A stretch of DNA of 64,000 nt from Anoxybacillus amylolyticus (GCF_001634285.1 NZ_CP015438.1:430501-494500), one strand, 5' to 3'. Shown: positions 46,964 through 57,036, counted from the first letter of the stretch. Notes: generated from the sequence alone by a model not told the origin. Numbers and translations are program-made.

Positions 46964-47969
46964 ATTTGCAATTGTCGGGATGGGGCACATCGCCAAAAAA
47001 CATATTGAAGCAATTGAAAACACCGAAGGAGCGGTGCTTGCCGCGGTGTGCGACACAAACCCAGAGCGTTTAACGGGACTTCCCGCGGAAGTGAAAACAT
47101 ATACCGATTTAGAAACGATGTTAAAAGAAAATGAAGATATTGCTGTAGTTAACATATGCGTACCTTCTGGGCTCCATGCGAAGCTGACGAATATTGTAGC
47201 AAACCATAAACGCCATATCATTGTCGAAAAGCCAATGGCGTTAAAAGTAGAGGACGCGGAGGAAATGATTCGCGTGGCGAAAGAAAATGGTGTGAAGCTG
47301 GCAGTTGTTCATCCAAACCGCTTCCGCCCTGCTATTCAAAAATTAAAACAAAAAATGGAAGAAGGGGCGTTCGGGAAGTTGAGCCATGCTAACGCCACCG
47401 TTCGATGGAATCGCAACCAAGCGTACTACGACCAAGCATCGTGGCGTGGGACGAAAGAATTTGATGGCGGCGTGCTGATGAATCAAGCGATTCATGACCT
47501 TGATTTAATGCTTTGGTTAATGGGACCAGTGGAATCCGTGCAAGCGATGGTGACGACAAGGCTGCGCAATATTGAAACAGAAGATGTGGCGGCAGCAGTC
47601 GTTCAATTTAAAAATGGAGCGCTCGGAGTCATTGAAGCGGCTACCACGATTTATCCGAAAAACTTAGAAGAATCTATTGCGATTTTCGGTGAAAAAGCAT
47701 CGGTAAAAATTAGTGGTCGAACAGCGAATTTTATTGAGACATGGGATATCGAAGGAGTAACAGAAGAAGAAAAAGCACAAGTCATCGCCGAGATTAACAA
47801 CGACCCGTTTGGGAAACCAGGGCATCAGTGCATTGTGGAAGATATGATTCAAGCGATACGAGAAGATCGCGAGCCGATTGTAACAGGAGAAGACGGTCTT
47901 GCGCCTGTGAAGCTTATTTTAGCGATTTTAGAATCAGCAGAAACAGGAAGAAAAGTTACACTATCATAA
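46956..47969 (+). CDS. Gfo/Idh/MocA-family sugar-nucleotide oxidoreductase (WlbA/WbpB-like)
   Basis: Predicted NAD-dependent oxidation at C3 of UDP-GlcNAc uronate. 337 residues: Rossmann motif VGMGHIAKKH, EKPMALKVEDAEEM with the conserved Lys, HPNRFRPA and GGVLMNQAIHDLDLMLWLMG. The ATG at 46956 has AGGAGG 6 bases upstream. Family WlbA enzymes recycle NAD using 2-oxoglutarate; whether this one does is not visible. Its neighbours complete the WbpABED-type set. Confidence 0.88.
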   Translation: MVKFAIVGMGHIAKKHIEAIENTEGAVLAAVCDTNPERLTGLPAEVKTYTDLETMLKENEDIAVVNICVPSGLHAKLTNIVANHKRHIIVEKPMALKVEDAEEMIRVAKENGVKLAVVHPNRFRPAIQKLKQKMEEGAFGKLSHANATVRWNRNQAYYDQASWRGTKEFDGGVLMNQAIHDLDLMLWLMGPVESVQAMVTTRLRNIETEDVAAAVVQFKNGALGVIEAATTIYPKNLEESIAIFGEKASVKISGRTANFIETWDIEGVTEEEKAQVIAEINNDPFGKPGHQCIVEDMIQAIREDREPIVTGEDGLAPVKLILAILESAETGRKVTLS

Positions 47970-47985
47970 GAAAGGGACGGTCACA

Positions 47986-49299
47986 ATGAACTATTATGAA
48001 CAATTGTTAAATAAAATTGAGAAAAAAGAGGCAGTTATCGGAGTAGTCGGGTTAGGATATGTCGGCTTGCCGCTTGCAGTGGAAAAAGCAAAAGCAGGTT
48101 TTAAAGTCATTGGTTTTGATATTCAACAAAGCCGAGTAGACCAAGTAAATAGCGGCATTAACTATATCGGTGATGTCGTCGATGAAGATTTACATGAAAT
48201 GGTGAAACAAGGCTATTTACAAGCAACAACTGACTATGCACGCATTGCGGAAGTGGATGCGGTAGCGATTGCCGTGCCAACGCCGCTTGATGAGCATCAT
48301 CAGCCAGATACGTCCTATGTTGAAAGCTCGGCAAATGAGATTGCGAAATATGCACACGAAGGTATGTTAGTTGTACTTGAATCTACGACATACCCTGGTA
48401 CGACAGAAGAAATTGTTAAGCCAGCATTGGAGAAAAAAGGACTGGTCGTTGGAGAAACGGTATTCGTTGCTTACTCTCCAGAGCGCGTCGATCCAGGGAA
48501 TAAAGTGTTTAAAACGAAAAACACACCAAAAGTAGTTGGTGGCGTGACAGAAAAATGTACGAAAGTGGCTTCTGCTCTTTATCGTTCGGTACTTGAAGGC
48601 GATGTCCATGAAGTATCGAGTCCAGCGGTCGCCGAAATGGAGAAAATTTTTGAGAACACGTTCCGCCATATTAATATCGCCTTAGCAAACGAGATGGCGA
48701 TTCTTTGCGAACGAATGGGCATCGATGTGTGGGAAGTCATTGAAGCAGCGAAAACGAAACCGTACGGCTTTATGGCATTTTATCCAGGACCTGGATTAGG
48801 GGGGCATTGCATCCCGATTGACCCGTTCTATTTAACATGGAAAGCGCGCGAATACAACTATCATACGCGCCTGATTGAATTGGCAGGCGAAATTAACAAC
48901 GCGATGCCTGAATACGTCATCCATCGTATGATGCACATTTTAAACGAGGAAGGAAAAGCACTTCGTGGTTCAAAAGTGACTGTGCTAGGGGTTGCGTATA
49001 AAAAAGACATTGACGATGTGCGCGAGTCTCCAGTATTAAAAATTGTCGAGCTATTAGAGCAACATGGAGCGGAATTTACGGTCGTTGACCCATATGTTCC
49101 ATCGTTCCGCGCGTGCAACCGCGTCATTGAAACAGTGGCACTTACACCAGAATTGTTGCAGCAGTCTGACATCGTACTCATTACAACTGACCATTCGACC
49201 TTTGATTATGAAATGATTGCGCAAAACAGCCCTGTCATTTTCGATACGCGCAACGCGTTAAAAGATGTGGAAAAACCGAACAAGTACGTAAAACTATAA
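47986..49299 (+). CDS. UDP-HexNAc 6-dehydrogenase (WbpA/WecC type)
   Basis: Oxidises a UDP-N-acetylhexosamine to its uronate. 437 residues with the extra N-terminal helix of the WbpA/WecC group (MNYYEQLLNKIEKKEAV) before VVGLGYVGLPLAV. The active-site region is GLGGHCIPIDPFY (Cys275); GVAYKKDIDDVRESP marks the C-terminal domain. It lies 16 bases after the oxidoreductase and 19 before the acetyltransferase. UDP-GlcNAc is the likely substrate because the following genes belong to the diacetamido-uronate route. Confidence 0.92.
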   Translation: MNYYEQLLNKIEKKEAVIGVVGLGYVGLPLAVEKAKAGFKVIGFDIQQSRVDQVNSGINYIGDVVDEDLHEMVKQGYLQATTDYARIAEVDAVAIAVPTPLDEHHQPDTSYVESSANEIAKYAHEGMLVVLESTTYPGTTEEIVKPALEKKGLVVGETVFVAYSPERVDPGNKVFKTKNTPKVVGGVTEKCTKVASALYRSVLEGDVHEVSSPAVAEMEKIFENTFRHINIALANEMAILCERMGIDVWEVIEAAKTKPYGFMAFYPGPGLGGHCIPIDPFYLTWKAREYNYHTRLIELAGEINNAMPEYVIHRMMHILNEEGKALRGSKVTVLGVAYKKDIDDVRESPVLKIVELLEQHGAEFTVVDPYVPSFRACNRVIETVALTPELLQQSDIVLITTDHSTFDYEMIAQNSPVIFDTRNALKDVEKPNKYVKL

Positions 49300-49318
49300 C
49301 GATGAGGAGAAAAGACAA

Positions 49319-50050
49319 ATGAACTTTATTGATCCTTCAGTTATGCTTGACGAAACGGTAGAAGTCGGTTATTTTACGGTCATTGAAAAAGGAGTAACAA
49401 TCGGAAAAAATGTCATCATCGGCAACCGCGTGACAATTCATGAAGGAACGGTCATTGGCGACGGCACGACTGTCGCCGATGGAGCGGTGCTCGGGAAGCC
49501 GCCAAAACCAGCAAAAACGAGTACTGTCAAACTTACCGGGGACGTCCCTGCACTGGTGATTGGTGAAAATTGTACGATTGGTGCGAATGCGGTCATTTAT
49601 CGCGGTGCGGTAATTGGAGCAAATACGCTCGTAGCAGATTTAGCAAGCGTGCGGGAAAACGTGGAAATCGGCGAGTACGTCATTGTGGGGCGTGGAGTGT
49701 GTGTCGAAAACTATGTAAAAATCGGCGATCGAACAAAAATTCAATCAAACTCTTATATTACGGCATATTCGACGTTAGAAGATCACGTATTTATCGCTCC
49801 GTGCGTCACCACGACAAACGACAATTACATGGGGCGGACGGAAGAACGATTTTCGAAAATTAAAGGTGCCACGATTAAACGCGGTGCACGTGTAGGTGGT
49901 GCCTCCATTATTTTGCCAGGAATTACAATTGCCGAAGAAACGTTTGTCGCTGCAGGGGCGCTCGTGACAAAAGATACGGAGCCGAAAACAGTCGTTAAAG
50001 GGCTTCCAGCGAAATTCAGCAAAATGGTGGATGAACGGGAGTTGTTATAA
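49319..50050 (+). CDS. Left-handed beta-helix N-acetyltransferase (WlbB/WbpD-like)
   Basis: Acetylates the 3-amino group of the UDP-sugar uronate. 243 residues mostly of hexapeptide repeats (VTIGKNVIIGNRVTIHEGTV, then TIGANAVIYRGAVIGANTLV) with FIAPCVTTTNDNYMGR as the family's acetyl-CoA/sugar-binding region and a C-terminal GLPAKFS. The ribosome site GAGGAG is just upstream. It is the last enzyme of the predicted UDP-GlcNAc(3NAc)A set. Confidence 0.9.
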   Translation: MNFIDPSVMLDETVEVGYFTVIEKGVTIGKNVIIGNRVTIHEGTVIGDGTTVADGAVLGKPPKPAKTSTVKLTGDVPALVIGENCTIGANAVIYRGAVIGANTLVADLASVRENVEIGEYVIVGRGVCVENYVKIGDRTKIQSNSYITAYSTLEDHVFIAPCVTTTNDNYMGRTEERFSKIKGATIKRGARVGGASIILPGITIAEETFVAAGALVTKDTEPKTVVKGLPAKFSKMVDERELL

Positions 50051-51484
50051 TTGCTATCACAAATTAAGCGTTTAGGAGCGGATTCGCTCCTTTACGCATT
50101 CATGAATGTAGGCACTAAATTGATTGCGTTTGTGATGTTGCCGGTGTACACGAGTTTTTTATCGAAGACGCAATACGGAGTAGTGGATATTTTAGATCGG
50201 CTGACATCGATGTTAACGTTTTTAGTGATTTTCGGGACAGATTCTGCTTTATCGTTTTACTATTACGATACGAAAGATAAGAATAAGCGGCTGTTGTATG
50301 TGCAAAACGTCATGTATTTCCGGCTGTTTGTTGTTGCAGTGTTATTTTTGCTTGTTGTCATTGCTGGTCCGTGGTTTTCGGAAAAAATATTAGAAAATCC
50401 ACACTATGTCGATTTGCTGTATGTTAATTTATTGACGTTGTTGTTAGATACAATTTTCGTCGTGGCAACGACGGTGATGCGCTTCGAGTTTCAAACGAAA
50501 AAAGTAGTCTTGTTTACTGTGTTGAAAATGTTGCTTGTCGCGATTCTTTCGTATATCGCACTGAAATTTTGGACCCCAACTCCAGGTGCATTATTTATCG
50601 GAAGATTAATAAGTAGCGTTGTGTTGTTTATCATGATGTTGCGCATGACATGGAACTATTTGAAGTTTCGTATCGAATGGTCAGTATTAAAAGAGTTGTT
50701 GGCGTATGCCGCTCCTTTAGCACCGACATCAATTGCGTTTTGGGTAATTGCCAATTCAAGCACGTTTTTCATCCAACAGTTTGCTTCGCTCGCAGAGGTT
50801 GGTGTGTTTGGGGTTGCGCTTCGTTTAGCGATGATGATTACGCTGATTACAAGCGGGGTGCAGATGGCATGGCACCCGTATGCGATGTCAGTAAAAGATA
50901 AGGAAGATAGCCCATATATATTTTCTAAAATTTATATAGCGCTATTGCTTTTAGGGCTTGTTGGTGTGATCGCGATAGCGACAGTTAGTCCGTGGGTTAT
51001 GAGAACATTCTTTACCGCTGACTATTATGAAGCGTATCCATATATTCCTTTTTTATCATGTGTTACTTTTTTAAACTTCTATTACTTAATTATTTCAGTC
51101 GGTCTGTTCTTTAAAAAAGAAACGAGCTATATTACCCAGATATTTACAATCGCAGCAGTTCTTAATATATTGTTAAATTTCGCTCTCGTACCATTTTTTA
51201 TCAACTGGGGAGCAGTAATTGCTAACGTCGCCACATACGTCTTTGCTGTATTGTTCATCTTTCGAAAAAGCCAACAAGTATACTACGTGCCTGTGTCATT
51301 TGCGAAAATGGCTTTTTTATTTGCGAATATGATGGTTAGCACCGTTGCTATTGTGTATGTGCAGGAAAAGCACATGAATATGTTATTTATCTTAGGTAGT
51401 TGGGTTTATTTTCTTGCAATGGTAGCTATAAGCCGTGTCGATCGTGATTTTCGACAACAAGCGGCGGTGGAAAATGTGTCATAA
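50051..51484 (+). CDS. wzx: Wzx-type lipid-linked oligosaccharide flippase
   Basis: A 477-residue polytopic protein with 14 or so membrane segments, MATE/MVF-like polysaccharide flippase: FMNVGTKLIAFVMLPVYTSFL, KTQYGVVDILDRL, AYAAPLAPTSIAFWV. It begins with TTG immediately after the acetyltransferase stop; no nearby ATG would keep the first helix. It moves repeat units outward for Wzy polymerisation. Confidence 0.88.
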   Translation: MLSQIKRLGADSLLYAFMNVGTKLIAFVMLPVYTSFLSKTQYGVVDILDRLTSMLTFLVIFGTDSALSFYYYDTKDKNKRLLYVQNVMYFRLFVVAVLFLLVVIAGPWFSEKILENPHYVDLLYVNLLTLLLDTIFVVATTVMRFEFQTKKVVLFTVLKMLLVAILSYIALKFWTPTPGALFIGRLISSVVLFIMMLRMTWNYLKFRIEWSVLKELLAYAAPLAPTSIAFWVIANSSTFFIQQFASLAEVGVFGVALRLAMMITLITSGVQMAWHPYAMSVKDKEDSPYIFSKIYIALLLLGLVGVIAIATVSPWVMRTFFTADYYEAYPYIPFLSCVTFLNFYYLIISVGLFFKKETSYITQIFTIAAVLNILLNFALVPFFINWGAVIANVATYVFAVLFIFRKSQQVYYVPVSFAKMAFLFANMMVSTVAIVYVQEKHMNMLFILGSWVYFLAMVAISRVDRDFRQQAAVENVS

Positions 51485-51514
51485 TGGAAATGCTAACGAT
51501 GAGGAGGATGGGTT

Positions 51515-52573
51515 ATGAAAATTGTTACTATTTTAGGGGCGCGACCACAGTTTATTAAAGCAGCTCCTGTATCACGCGTCTTGCGAAAGAAACATACAGA
51601 AATTATCGTTCACACGGGCCAACATTACGATGCGAACATGTCGGATATTTTCTTCGAGGAATTGAACATTCCAAAACCAGACTATCATCTTGGAGTCGGC
51701 TCGGGTACGCATGGCAAACAAACGGGAGAAATGATGATTAAATTAGAAGAAATTGTTTTAAACGAGCAACCGGATTATGTGCTCGTCTATGGCGACACGA
51801 ATTCCACCCTTGCTGGGGCGCTTGTTGCTGCGAAACTCCATATCCCTGTGATTCATGTAGAAGCAGGCTTGCGCAGCTTTAACAAAAAAATGCCAGAAGA
51901 AATTAATCGAATCATGACAGACCATGTATCGGAATTTTTATTCTGCCCGACAGATACCGCGGTAGAGAATTTAAAAAACGAAAATATTACTCGCAACGTC
52001 TTGAACATCGGTGATGTCATGTACGATGCAGTGTTATACAATAAAGAATTGGCGCAAGAAAAATCAACGATTCTTGCTGATCTTCGATTAGAGGCAAAGC
52101 AATATCATCTTATTACTATCCATCGTGCAGAAAATACAGACGATGTCCAAAATATGAAAAATATTTTGGAAGCATTTGCGCAAATCGAAGAAGTGAAAGT
52201 ATGGCCGATGCACCCGCGCACGAAGCATAAGCTAGCATCTTATGGATTACGCGTTGATACGATTCCCAACTTAAAAGTGATTGAACCGGTCGGATATTTG
52301 GACATGTTGACATTAGAATGCAATGCCAAAAAAATTATTACTGACTCGGGCGGTGTGCAAAAAGAAGCATATTTTATGCAAGTTCCATGCGTCACGGTAC
52401 GCGAACAAACGGAATGGGTCGAAACGTTAGAAACAGAAGCAAACATTCTTGTAGGGACAGATGTAGAAAAAATTGTCGCTGCCGTGAAAAAAGATGTTCG
52501 TCCCGTATATTCCGAGGTATTTGGCGACGGGAAAGCAGCGGAAAAAATCGTTGAGGCAATTGAGCACGTCTAA
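51515..52573 (+). CDS. UDP-GlcNAc 2-epimerase family enzyme (WecB/WbpI-like)
   Basis: Inverts C2 of a UDP-2-acetamido sugar. 352 residues: GARPQFIKAAPV, HTGQHYDANMSD, VYGDTNSTLAGAL, HVEAGLRSF, MPEEINR, TDSGGVQKEAY. In this operon, next to a WbpABED-like set, it more likely acts as WbpI, turning UDP-GlcNAc(3NAc)A into UDP-ManNAc(3NAc)A, than as a simple MnaA. The classic ManNAc epimerase role cannot be excluded. GAGGAGG precedes the ATG. Confidence 0.92.
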   Translation: MKIVTILGARPQFIKAAPVSRVLRKKHTEIIVHTGQHYDANMSDIFFEELNIPKPDYHLGVGSGTHGKQTGEMMIKLEEIVLNEQPDYVLVYGDTNSTLAGALVAAKLHIPVIHVEAGLRSFNKKMPEEINRIMTDHVSEFLFCPTDTAVENLKNENITRNVLNIGDVMYDAVLYNKELAQEKSTILADLRLEAKQYHLITIHRAENTDDVQNMKNILEAFAQIEEVKVWPMHPRTKHKLASYGLRVDTIPNLKVIEPVGYLDMLTLECNAKKIITDSGGVQKEAYFMQVPCVTVREQTEWVETLETEANILVGTDVEKIVAAVKKDVRPVYSEVFGDGKAAEKIVEAIEHV

Positions 52574-52585
52574 GGGTGCAGTAGT

Positions 52586-53980
52586 ATGTTATACGTTGTT
52601 ATTTGGTTAATCGTATTAGTAGTGTCGACGGGATTATTTCGCTATGTATCCGGCAGTTTGTCGGTTGTAAAACCAAATCTTGTGTCGCTTGTGTATTATT
52701 ATTCGCTACTTATTTCTAGTTTTATCGGCTCTTTATTGATTGTGCTAGGAATCGATCATTACTATATGACGGAAAAATTATTTCGACCGGAAGAGTACCG
52801 AGTGATTGGGTTTGCAGTGGTTTGTTTCGTCATGGTCTGTTTGCCGCTTGCGATGCTATTTATTTCGCAAGTATGTGGCTTTCATCCGAAGCATGAATTT
52901 CATCGATATTTAAAGAGCCCTGTTCAACCAATAGGAGCCAATGGAAATGAGTTTTTTTATTGGTTTCTTGTTTTATCGATTGTAAGTATATTGGCGATTT
53001 TATATACGATTTGGAAGACCCCACAAGTGCCTATTTTCGCACTGCTGATAGGGCATGGGGACACAAGTTTAGCAGAACTGCGAATTGCTGCTTCGATGCA
53101 TTTTAAAGGAAATGTATTGTTTCGCAACATTTTTGCTCTTTCCTTAACCCCGTTGTTGTCGCTAATAGCATACATTTTTGCCGTGTTTACAAATGAAGCA
53201 CGTTGGAAGTTGTTATTTCTTATTTTGTTTGCCGGTGCTGTTTTCGTTAATATATATGACTTGGCGAAATCACCGATCTTCTTCTATTTGATTATGTTTT
53301 TGCTTGTGCGCATTTACATTGGAAAAACGAAATTATCGTCCGCAAAAGTGTTGGCGTATGGTATAGTCGGTGGTATCGCTTTGGTTGGAATGTATATTAT
53401 TATTCAAGGAGTACATGATGCTGAATCGTTTTTGTCCTATAATAAAGGACCAATTGGTCGGATGATTTTCGCGCAAATTGCCCCGACATTTTTGCATTTA
53501 AATTTATTTGGGGAGGCGCTTCCATTTTTGCATGGAAGAAGCTTACCTTCCATTTTAACAAATTTATTTGACGTTGATAACGTTCGCTCTGCTCGAATGG
53601 TGATGGCACACGTGTTTCCAGAGCGGATTGAAGACGGCACAGGCGGGGTGCTTAATACGTTGTTTGTAGCGGAGGCATACGCGAACTTCGGTTATCTTGG
53701 AATCATCGTCGGTACGGTTTATATCGGGATAATGATTCAGCTGTTATACATTTGTTTTCTTCGTTTGCCGAAAAACCCAGTTTTTGTTAGTTTGTTTATT
53801 TATTTTTCTGTCAACATTCCACGAACGATTGTGGGCGGATTTACGGACTTTTTATTTAATCCGATTTGGGTGTTGCTTGTCATACTTTTTGGTGGAATCG
53901 TGCTGTTTTTGCGCGTAAAAGAAGACGTCTGGCTATGGTTTGAAAAAAGAGGGATGTTGAAAAAAATTCGTGTTCGATGA
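52586..53980 (+). CDS. Wzy-type polysaccharide polymerase, O-antigen polymerase-like
   Basis: A 464-residue membrane protein with ten to twelve helices and the loosely conserved Wzy layout: basic cytosolic loops and extracytoplasmic loops (IIQGVHDAESFLSYNKGPIG, PERIEDGTGGVLNTLFVAEAYANFG). The second loop, GG-x4-LF-AEAY-NFG, is typical of oligosaccharide repeat-unit polymerases. It lies between wecB-like and glycosyltransferase genes and pairs with Wzx and the Wzz-like protein. Confidence 0.85.
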   Translation: MLYVVIWLIVLVVSTGLFRYVSGSLSVVKPNLVSLVYYYSLLISSFIGSLLIVLGIDHYYMTEKLFRPEEYRVIGFAVVCFVMVCLPLAMLFISQVCGFHPKHEFHRYLKSPVQPIGANGNEFFYWFLVLSIVSILAILYTIWKTPQVPIFALLIGHGDTSLAELRIAASMHFKGNVLFRNIFALSLTPLLSLIAYIFAVFTNEARWKLLFLILFAGAVFVNIYDLAKSPIFFYLIMFLLVRIYIGKTKLSSAKVLAYGIVGGIALVGMYIIIQGVHDAESFLSYNKGPIGRMIFAQIAPTFLHLNLFGEALPFLHGRSLPSILTNLFDVDNVRSARMVMAHVFPERIEDGTGGVLNTLFVAEAYANFGYLGIIVGTVYIGIMIQLLYICFLRLPKNPVFVSLFIYFSVNIPRTIVGGFTDFLFNPIWVLLVILFGGIVLFLRVKEDVWLWFEKRGMLKKIRVR

Positions 53981-53989
53981 GGGATTGAG

Positions 53990-55102
53990 ATGAAAAAGGT
54001 GCTCGTCTATTATCCGTTTGCACTTGCGGAGCAAGCAAACAGCGGTTCCAAACTAAGACCGCACGAAATGTACAAGGCGTTTTGCGAATGGGGAACCCGA
54101 AATGGAATAAGCATATTGTTTATTTCTGGAACGTCAGCCGAACGAGAGAAGCAATTTCGTCAGCTCGTCCATAGCGGGGAACTAGAAGATATTTGGTTTT
54201 GCTATATGGAAAACCAAACGATTCCGTTATGGTTGACAGACCCAGGACATAGGCCGCAAAAACCGTTCATCGACTGGACGGTATTGCGCTACTTAAAAAA
54301 ACGAAACGTGCCTGTCGGCGTGTTTTACCGGGACGTCTATTGGAAATTCGACGAGCTTTACCCGTTAAAAGGGTGGAAAAAGAAAGTGATGCAAACAATT
54401 TATCGGTTAGAAGAGCGGTTTTATGAAACATATTGCGATGTCGTTTTTTTGCCAAGCAATGAAATGGGAAAATACGTAGCCATTAACCGCCCAATGACCG
54501 ACCTTCCGCCGGGGGGGAAACAACGGACGATTCAAAGAGAAAAACGAAAAGAATCTGTTGCGTCGAGCGTATACGTCGGGGGCATTAACAATGAAGATTA
54601 TGGGTTGTTTTTGCTTCTTGATGCATTAGAGTTAGTGAATGAACCAACATCGCTTCTTCATTTAACCATTGTGTGCCGGAAAAATGAGTACGAAGCGTTG
54701 CCAGAGGAACAAAAAGCTCGTATTCGCCGTTTAGGCGTCGATGTCCAACATATTAGCGGTGCCGAGCTGGATCAGTTATACGAGCAAATGGATTTTGCGT
54801 TTATTCCTCGCTTGCGCAGCGAATACAACGATTTCTCCGTACCGGTAAAGCTCGTGGAATATTTATCGAATGAATTGCCGGTAGTGGCGACGAATTGCTT
54901 AGCGCAACAGCGATTTATTGAAGCGGATGAGTATGGGGTTGTTTGTGAAGATCATCCGCACTCCATGGCTGAAGCGATTCGCACGATGATTAAACGAAGC
55001 GAATATTATCGCCAGCGAATTTTGGAAACATTTATGAAAAAGCACTCTTGGCTTGCGAGAGTTGAAAAAGTGAAGCAAACGTTAACGAGGGAGGACACAT
55101 GA
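53990..55102 (+). CDS. GT4-like glycosyltransferase
   Basis: A 370-residue GT-B-type enzyme. The N-domain begins KKVLVYYPFALAEQANSGSK; the C-domain has SVYVGGINNEDYGLFLLLDAL, then ISGAELDQLYEQMDFAFIPR and PVKLVEYLSNELPVVATNC, where the Glu of the E-x7-E-like motif is expected. Overlaps the next gene by four bases (ATGA). Sugar donor unknown. Confidence 0.82.
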   Translation: MKKVLVYYPFALAEQANSGSKLRPHEMYKAFCEWGTRNGISILFISGTSAEREKQFRQLVHSGELEDIWFCYMENQTIPLWLTDPGHRPQKPFIDWTVLRYLKKRNVPVGVFYRDVYWKFDELYPLKGWKKKVMQTIYRLEERFYETYCDVVFLPSNEMGKYVAINRPMTDLPPGGKQRTIQREKRKESVASSVYVGGINNEDYGLFLLLDALELVNEPTSLLHLTIVCRKNEYEALPEEQKARIRRLGVDVQHISGAELDQLYEQMDFAFIPRLRSEYNDFSVPVKLVEYLSNELPVVATNCLAQQRFIEADEYGVVCEDHPHSMAEAIRTMIKRSEYYRQRILETFMKKHSWLARVEKVKQTLTREDT

Positions 55103-56169
55103 AAGTAGCGCTGTTAGCCCCAAGCAAATCGATTCACACTCATAAATGGGCCTTGTTTTATCAGCAACAAGGCATTGATGTCAAAGTGATTACGTTTAAA
55201 GATCATTATTCGCCAGAGAATGCGAAAGAAGTCGAAACATGGGTATTGCCAAAGTGGTTTCCCGGGAAATTATCCTATATTTCGAGCGTATTCGCCTTAA
55301 AAAAACAGCTTGCTTCGTTCCAACCCGACATTTTACACGCTCATTACGTGTCGAGTTATGGATTTGTCGGGGCGTTAGCCCATTATCACCCTTTTTACGT
55401 TTCGGTGTGGGGACGGGATATTTACCAATTTCCGCAGCAACGTGCTGTTAATCGCACTATCGTGGAGTTTACGTTGAAAAAAGCGGATGTGATTTGTTCG
55501 ACAAGCCGTGTGATGGCAGCGGAAACGAAAAAATATACGAATAAGTCTGTGGAAGTGACGCCGTTTGGTGTGGATTTGTCGATTTTTCGCCCGATGGAAA
55601 GACAGAAAAAGGATACGGTGACGATTGGAACGGTAAAAGCTCTTTCCGATAAATACGGCATCGCTGATTTAATTAAGGCGTTTGCAATTATTTATCAGCG
55701 ATATCCGCAGACGGATTTGTTAATTGTCGGAGACGGACCACAGCGCGAGCAGTATGAGCGGTTAACAGAAACGCTTGGCATTCGTCAAGTTACGACATTT
55801 ACAGGACGTGTGCCAAATACCGAGGTGCCCAACTATATTAATAAAATGGATATTTTTGCTGTGCCGTCCACAGAAGATAGTGAAAGTTTTGGAGTGGCGG
55901 CTGTAGAAGCGATGGCGTGCGGAGTTCCAGTCGTTGTCTCCAATGTTGGTGGGCTTCCCGAAGTGGTGAAAAAAGATGTGACGGGTTTGATTGTCGAGAA
56001 AGAAAATCCTGAAGCGTTAGCGGCGGCATTCCAAAAACTTCTGGGTGATACAGATCTTCGTCACCGAATGGGGAGAAGCGGCATACAACATGTGAAAGAA
56101 CATTATGATTGGATCGATAATGCGAATGGCATGTTGAAATTATATGAAAAAACGTTGAACGGGGTGTGA
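55099..56169 (+). CDS. GT4 glycosyltransferase
   Basis: A 356-residue retaining GT-B enzyme. Donor-site motif EDSESFGVAAVEAMACGVPV (E-x7-E), GTVKALSDKYGIADLIKAF, LLIVGDGPQREQYERL, and VVSNVGGLPEVV. It is translationally coupled to its neighbour and four bases before the gtaB gene. Sugar donor unknown. Confidence 0.9.
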   Translation: MKVALLAPSKSIHTHKWALFYQQQGIDVKVITFKDHYSPENAKEVETWVLPKWFPGKLSYISSVFALKKQLASFQPDILHAHYVSSYGFVGALAHYHPFYVSVWGRDIYQFPQQRAVNRTIVEFTLKKADVICSTSRVMAAETKKYTNKSVEVTPFGVDLSIFRPMERQKKDTVTIGTVKALSDKYGIADLIKAFAIIYQRYPQTDLLIVGDGPQREQYERLTETLGIRQVTTFTGRVPNTEVPNYINKMDIFAVPSTEDSESFGVAAVEAMACGVPVVVSNVGGLPEVVKKDVTGLIVEKENPEALAAAFQKLLGDTDLRHRMGRSGIQHVKEHYDWIDNANGMLKLYEKTLNGV

Positions 56170-56172
56170 GAG

Positions 56173-57036
56173 ATGATCAAAAAAGCGGTCATTCCCGCAG
56201 CGGGATTAGGAACGCGCTTTTTACCGGCAACAAAAGCGCAGCCGAAAGAAATGTTGCCGATTGTCGATAAGCCGACCATCCAATACATTATTGAAGAAGC
56301 CGTCCATTCAGGAATTGAAGATATTATTATCGTGACAGGTCGCAATAAACGGGCGATTGAAGATCATTTTGATAAGTCTGTAGAATTGGAAATGTTGCTA
56401 GAGCGGACGGGCAAACATGATATGCTGAAAATTGTCGAGTCCATTTCGAACTTAGTAGATATTCATTATGTTCGACAAAAAGAGCCATTAGGGTTAGGAC
56501 ATGCGGTATTGTGCGCGAAAAAATTTATTGGAAATGAACCGTTTGCTGTGCTATTAGGAGATGACATTATTGACAGCGATGTTCCAGCATTAAAACAAAT
56601 GATTGATCAATACAACCGCGTTCAATCAAGCGTGCTTGGCGTAAAAGATATTCCACGCTCGGAAGTGAATAAATACGGAATTGTGGATTATGACGGACAA
56701 AACGGAGAATTGTTTGCCGTGAAAGGATTAGTAGAAAAACCGTCGATCGAAAAAGCACCTTCTACACAGGCAATTATCGGTAGATATATTTTAACTCCTG
56801 CGATTTTTGAGATGCTTGAAGGAGTGCAACCGGATGCGAAAGGAGAAATTCAATTGACCGACGCCATTGACCGGTTGCTTTCGAAAGAATCGATTTATTC
56901 GTACATCATTAAAGGAACTCGGTATGATGTGGGGGATAAGTTTGGATTTTTGCAAGCCTCGATTGATTTTGCATTAAAGCGCCCAGATTTAAAACATAAA
57001 TTAGAACATTATTTACGGGAAAAATTGCAGCCATGA
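56173..57036 (+). CDS. gtaB: UTP-glucose-1-phosphate uridylyltransferase
   Basis: Makes UDP-glucose from glucose-1-phosphate and UTP. 287 residues, with GLGTRFLPATKAQPKEMLPI (nucleotide loop), EPLGLGHAVLCAKKF, LLGDDIID (metal Asp) and YDVGDKFGFLQA. A ribosome site GGGGTGTGAGAG precedes the ATG. Its place inside the polymer operon suggests that glucose is a component of the polymer; it also feeds the UDP-glucose dehydrogenase at 793-2133. Confidence 0.96.
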   Translation: MIKKAVIPAAGLGTRFLPATKAQPKEMLPIVDKPTIQYIIEEAVHSGIEDIIIVTGRNKRAIEDHFDKSVELEMLLERTGKHDMLKIVESISNLVDIHYVRQKEPLGLGHAVLCAKKFIGNEPFAVLLGDDIIDSDVPALKQMIDQYNRVQSSVLGVKDIPRSEVNKYGIVDYDGQNGELFAVKGLVEKPSIEKAPSTQAIIGRYILTPAIFEMLEGVQPDAKGEIQLTDAIDRLLSKESIYSYIIKGTRYDVGDKFGFLQASIDFALKRPDLKHKLEHYLREKLQP

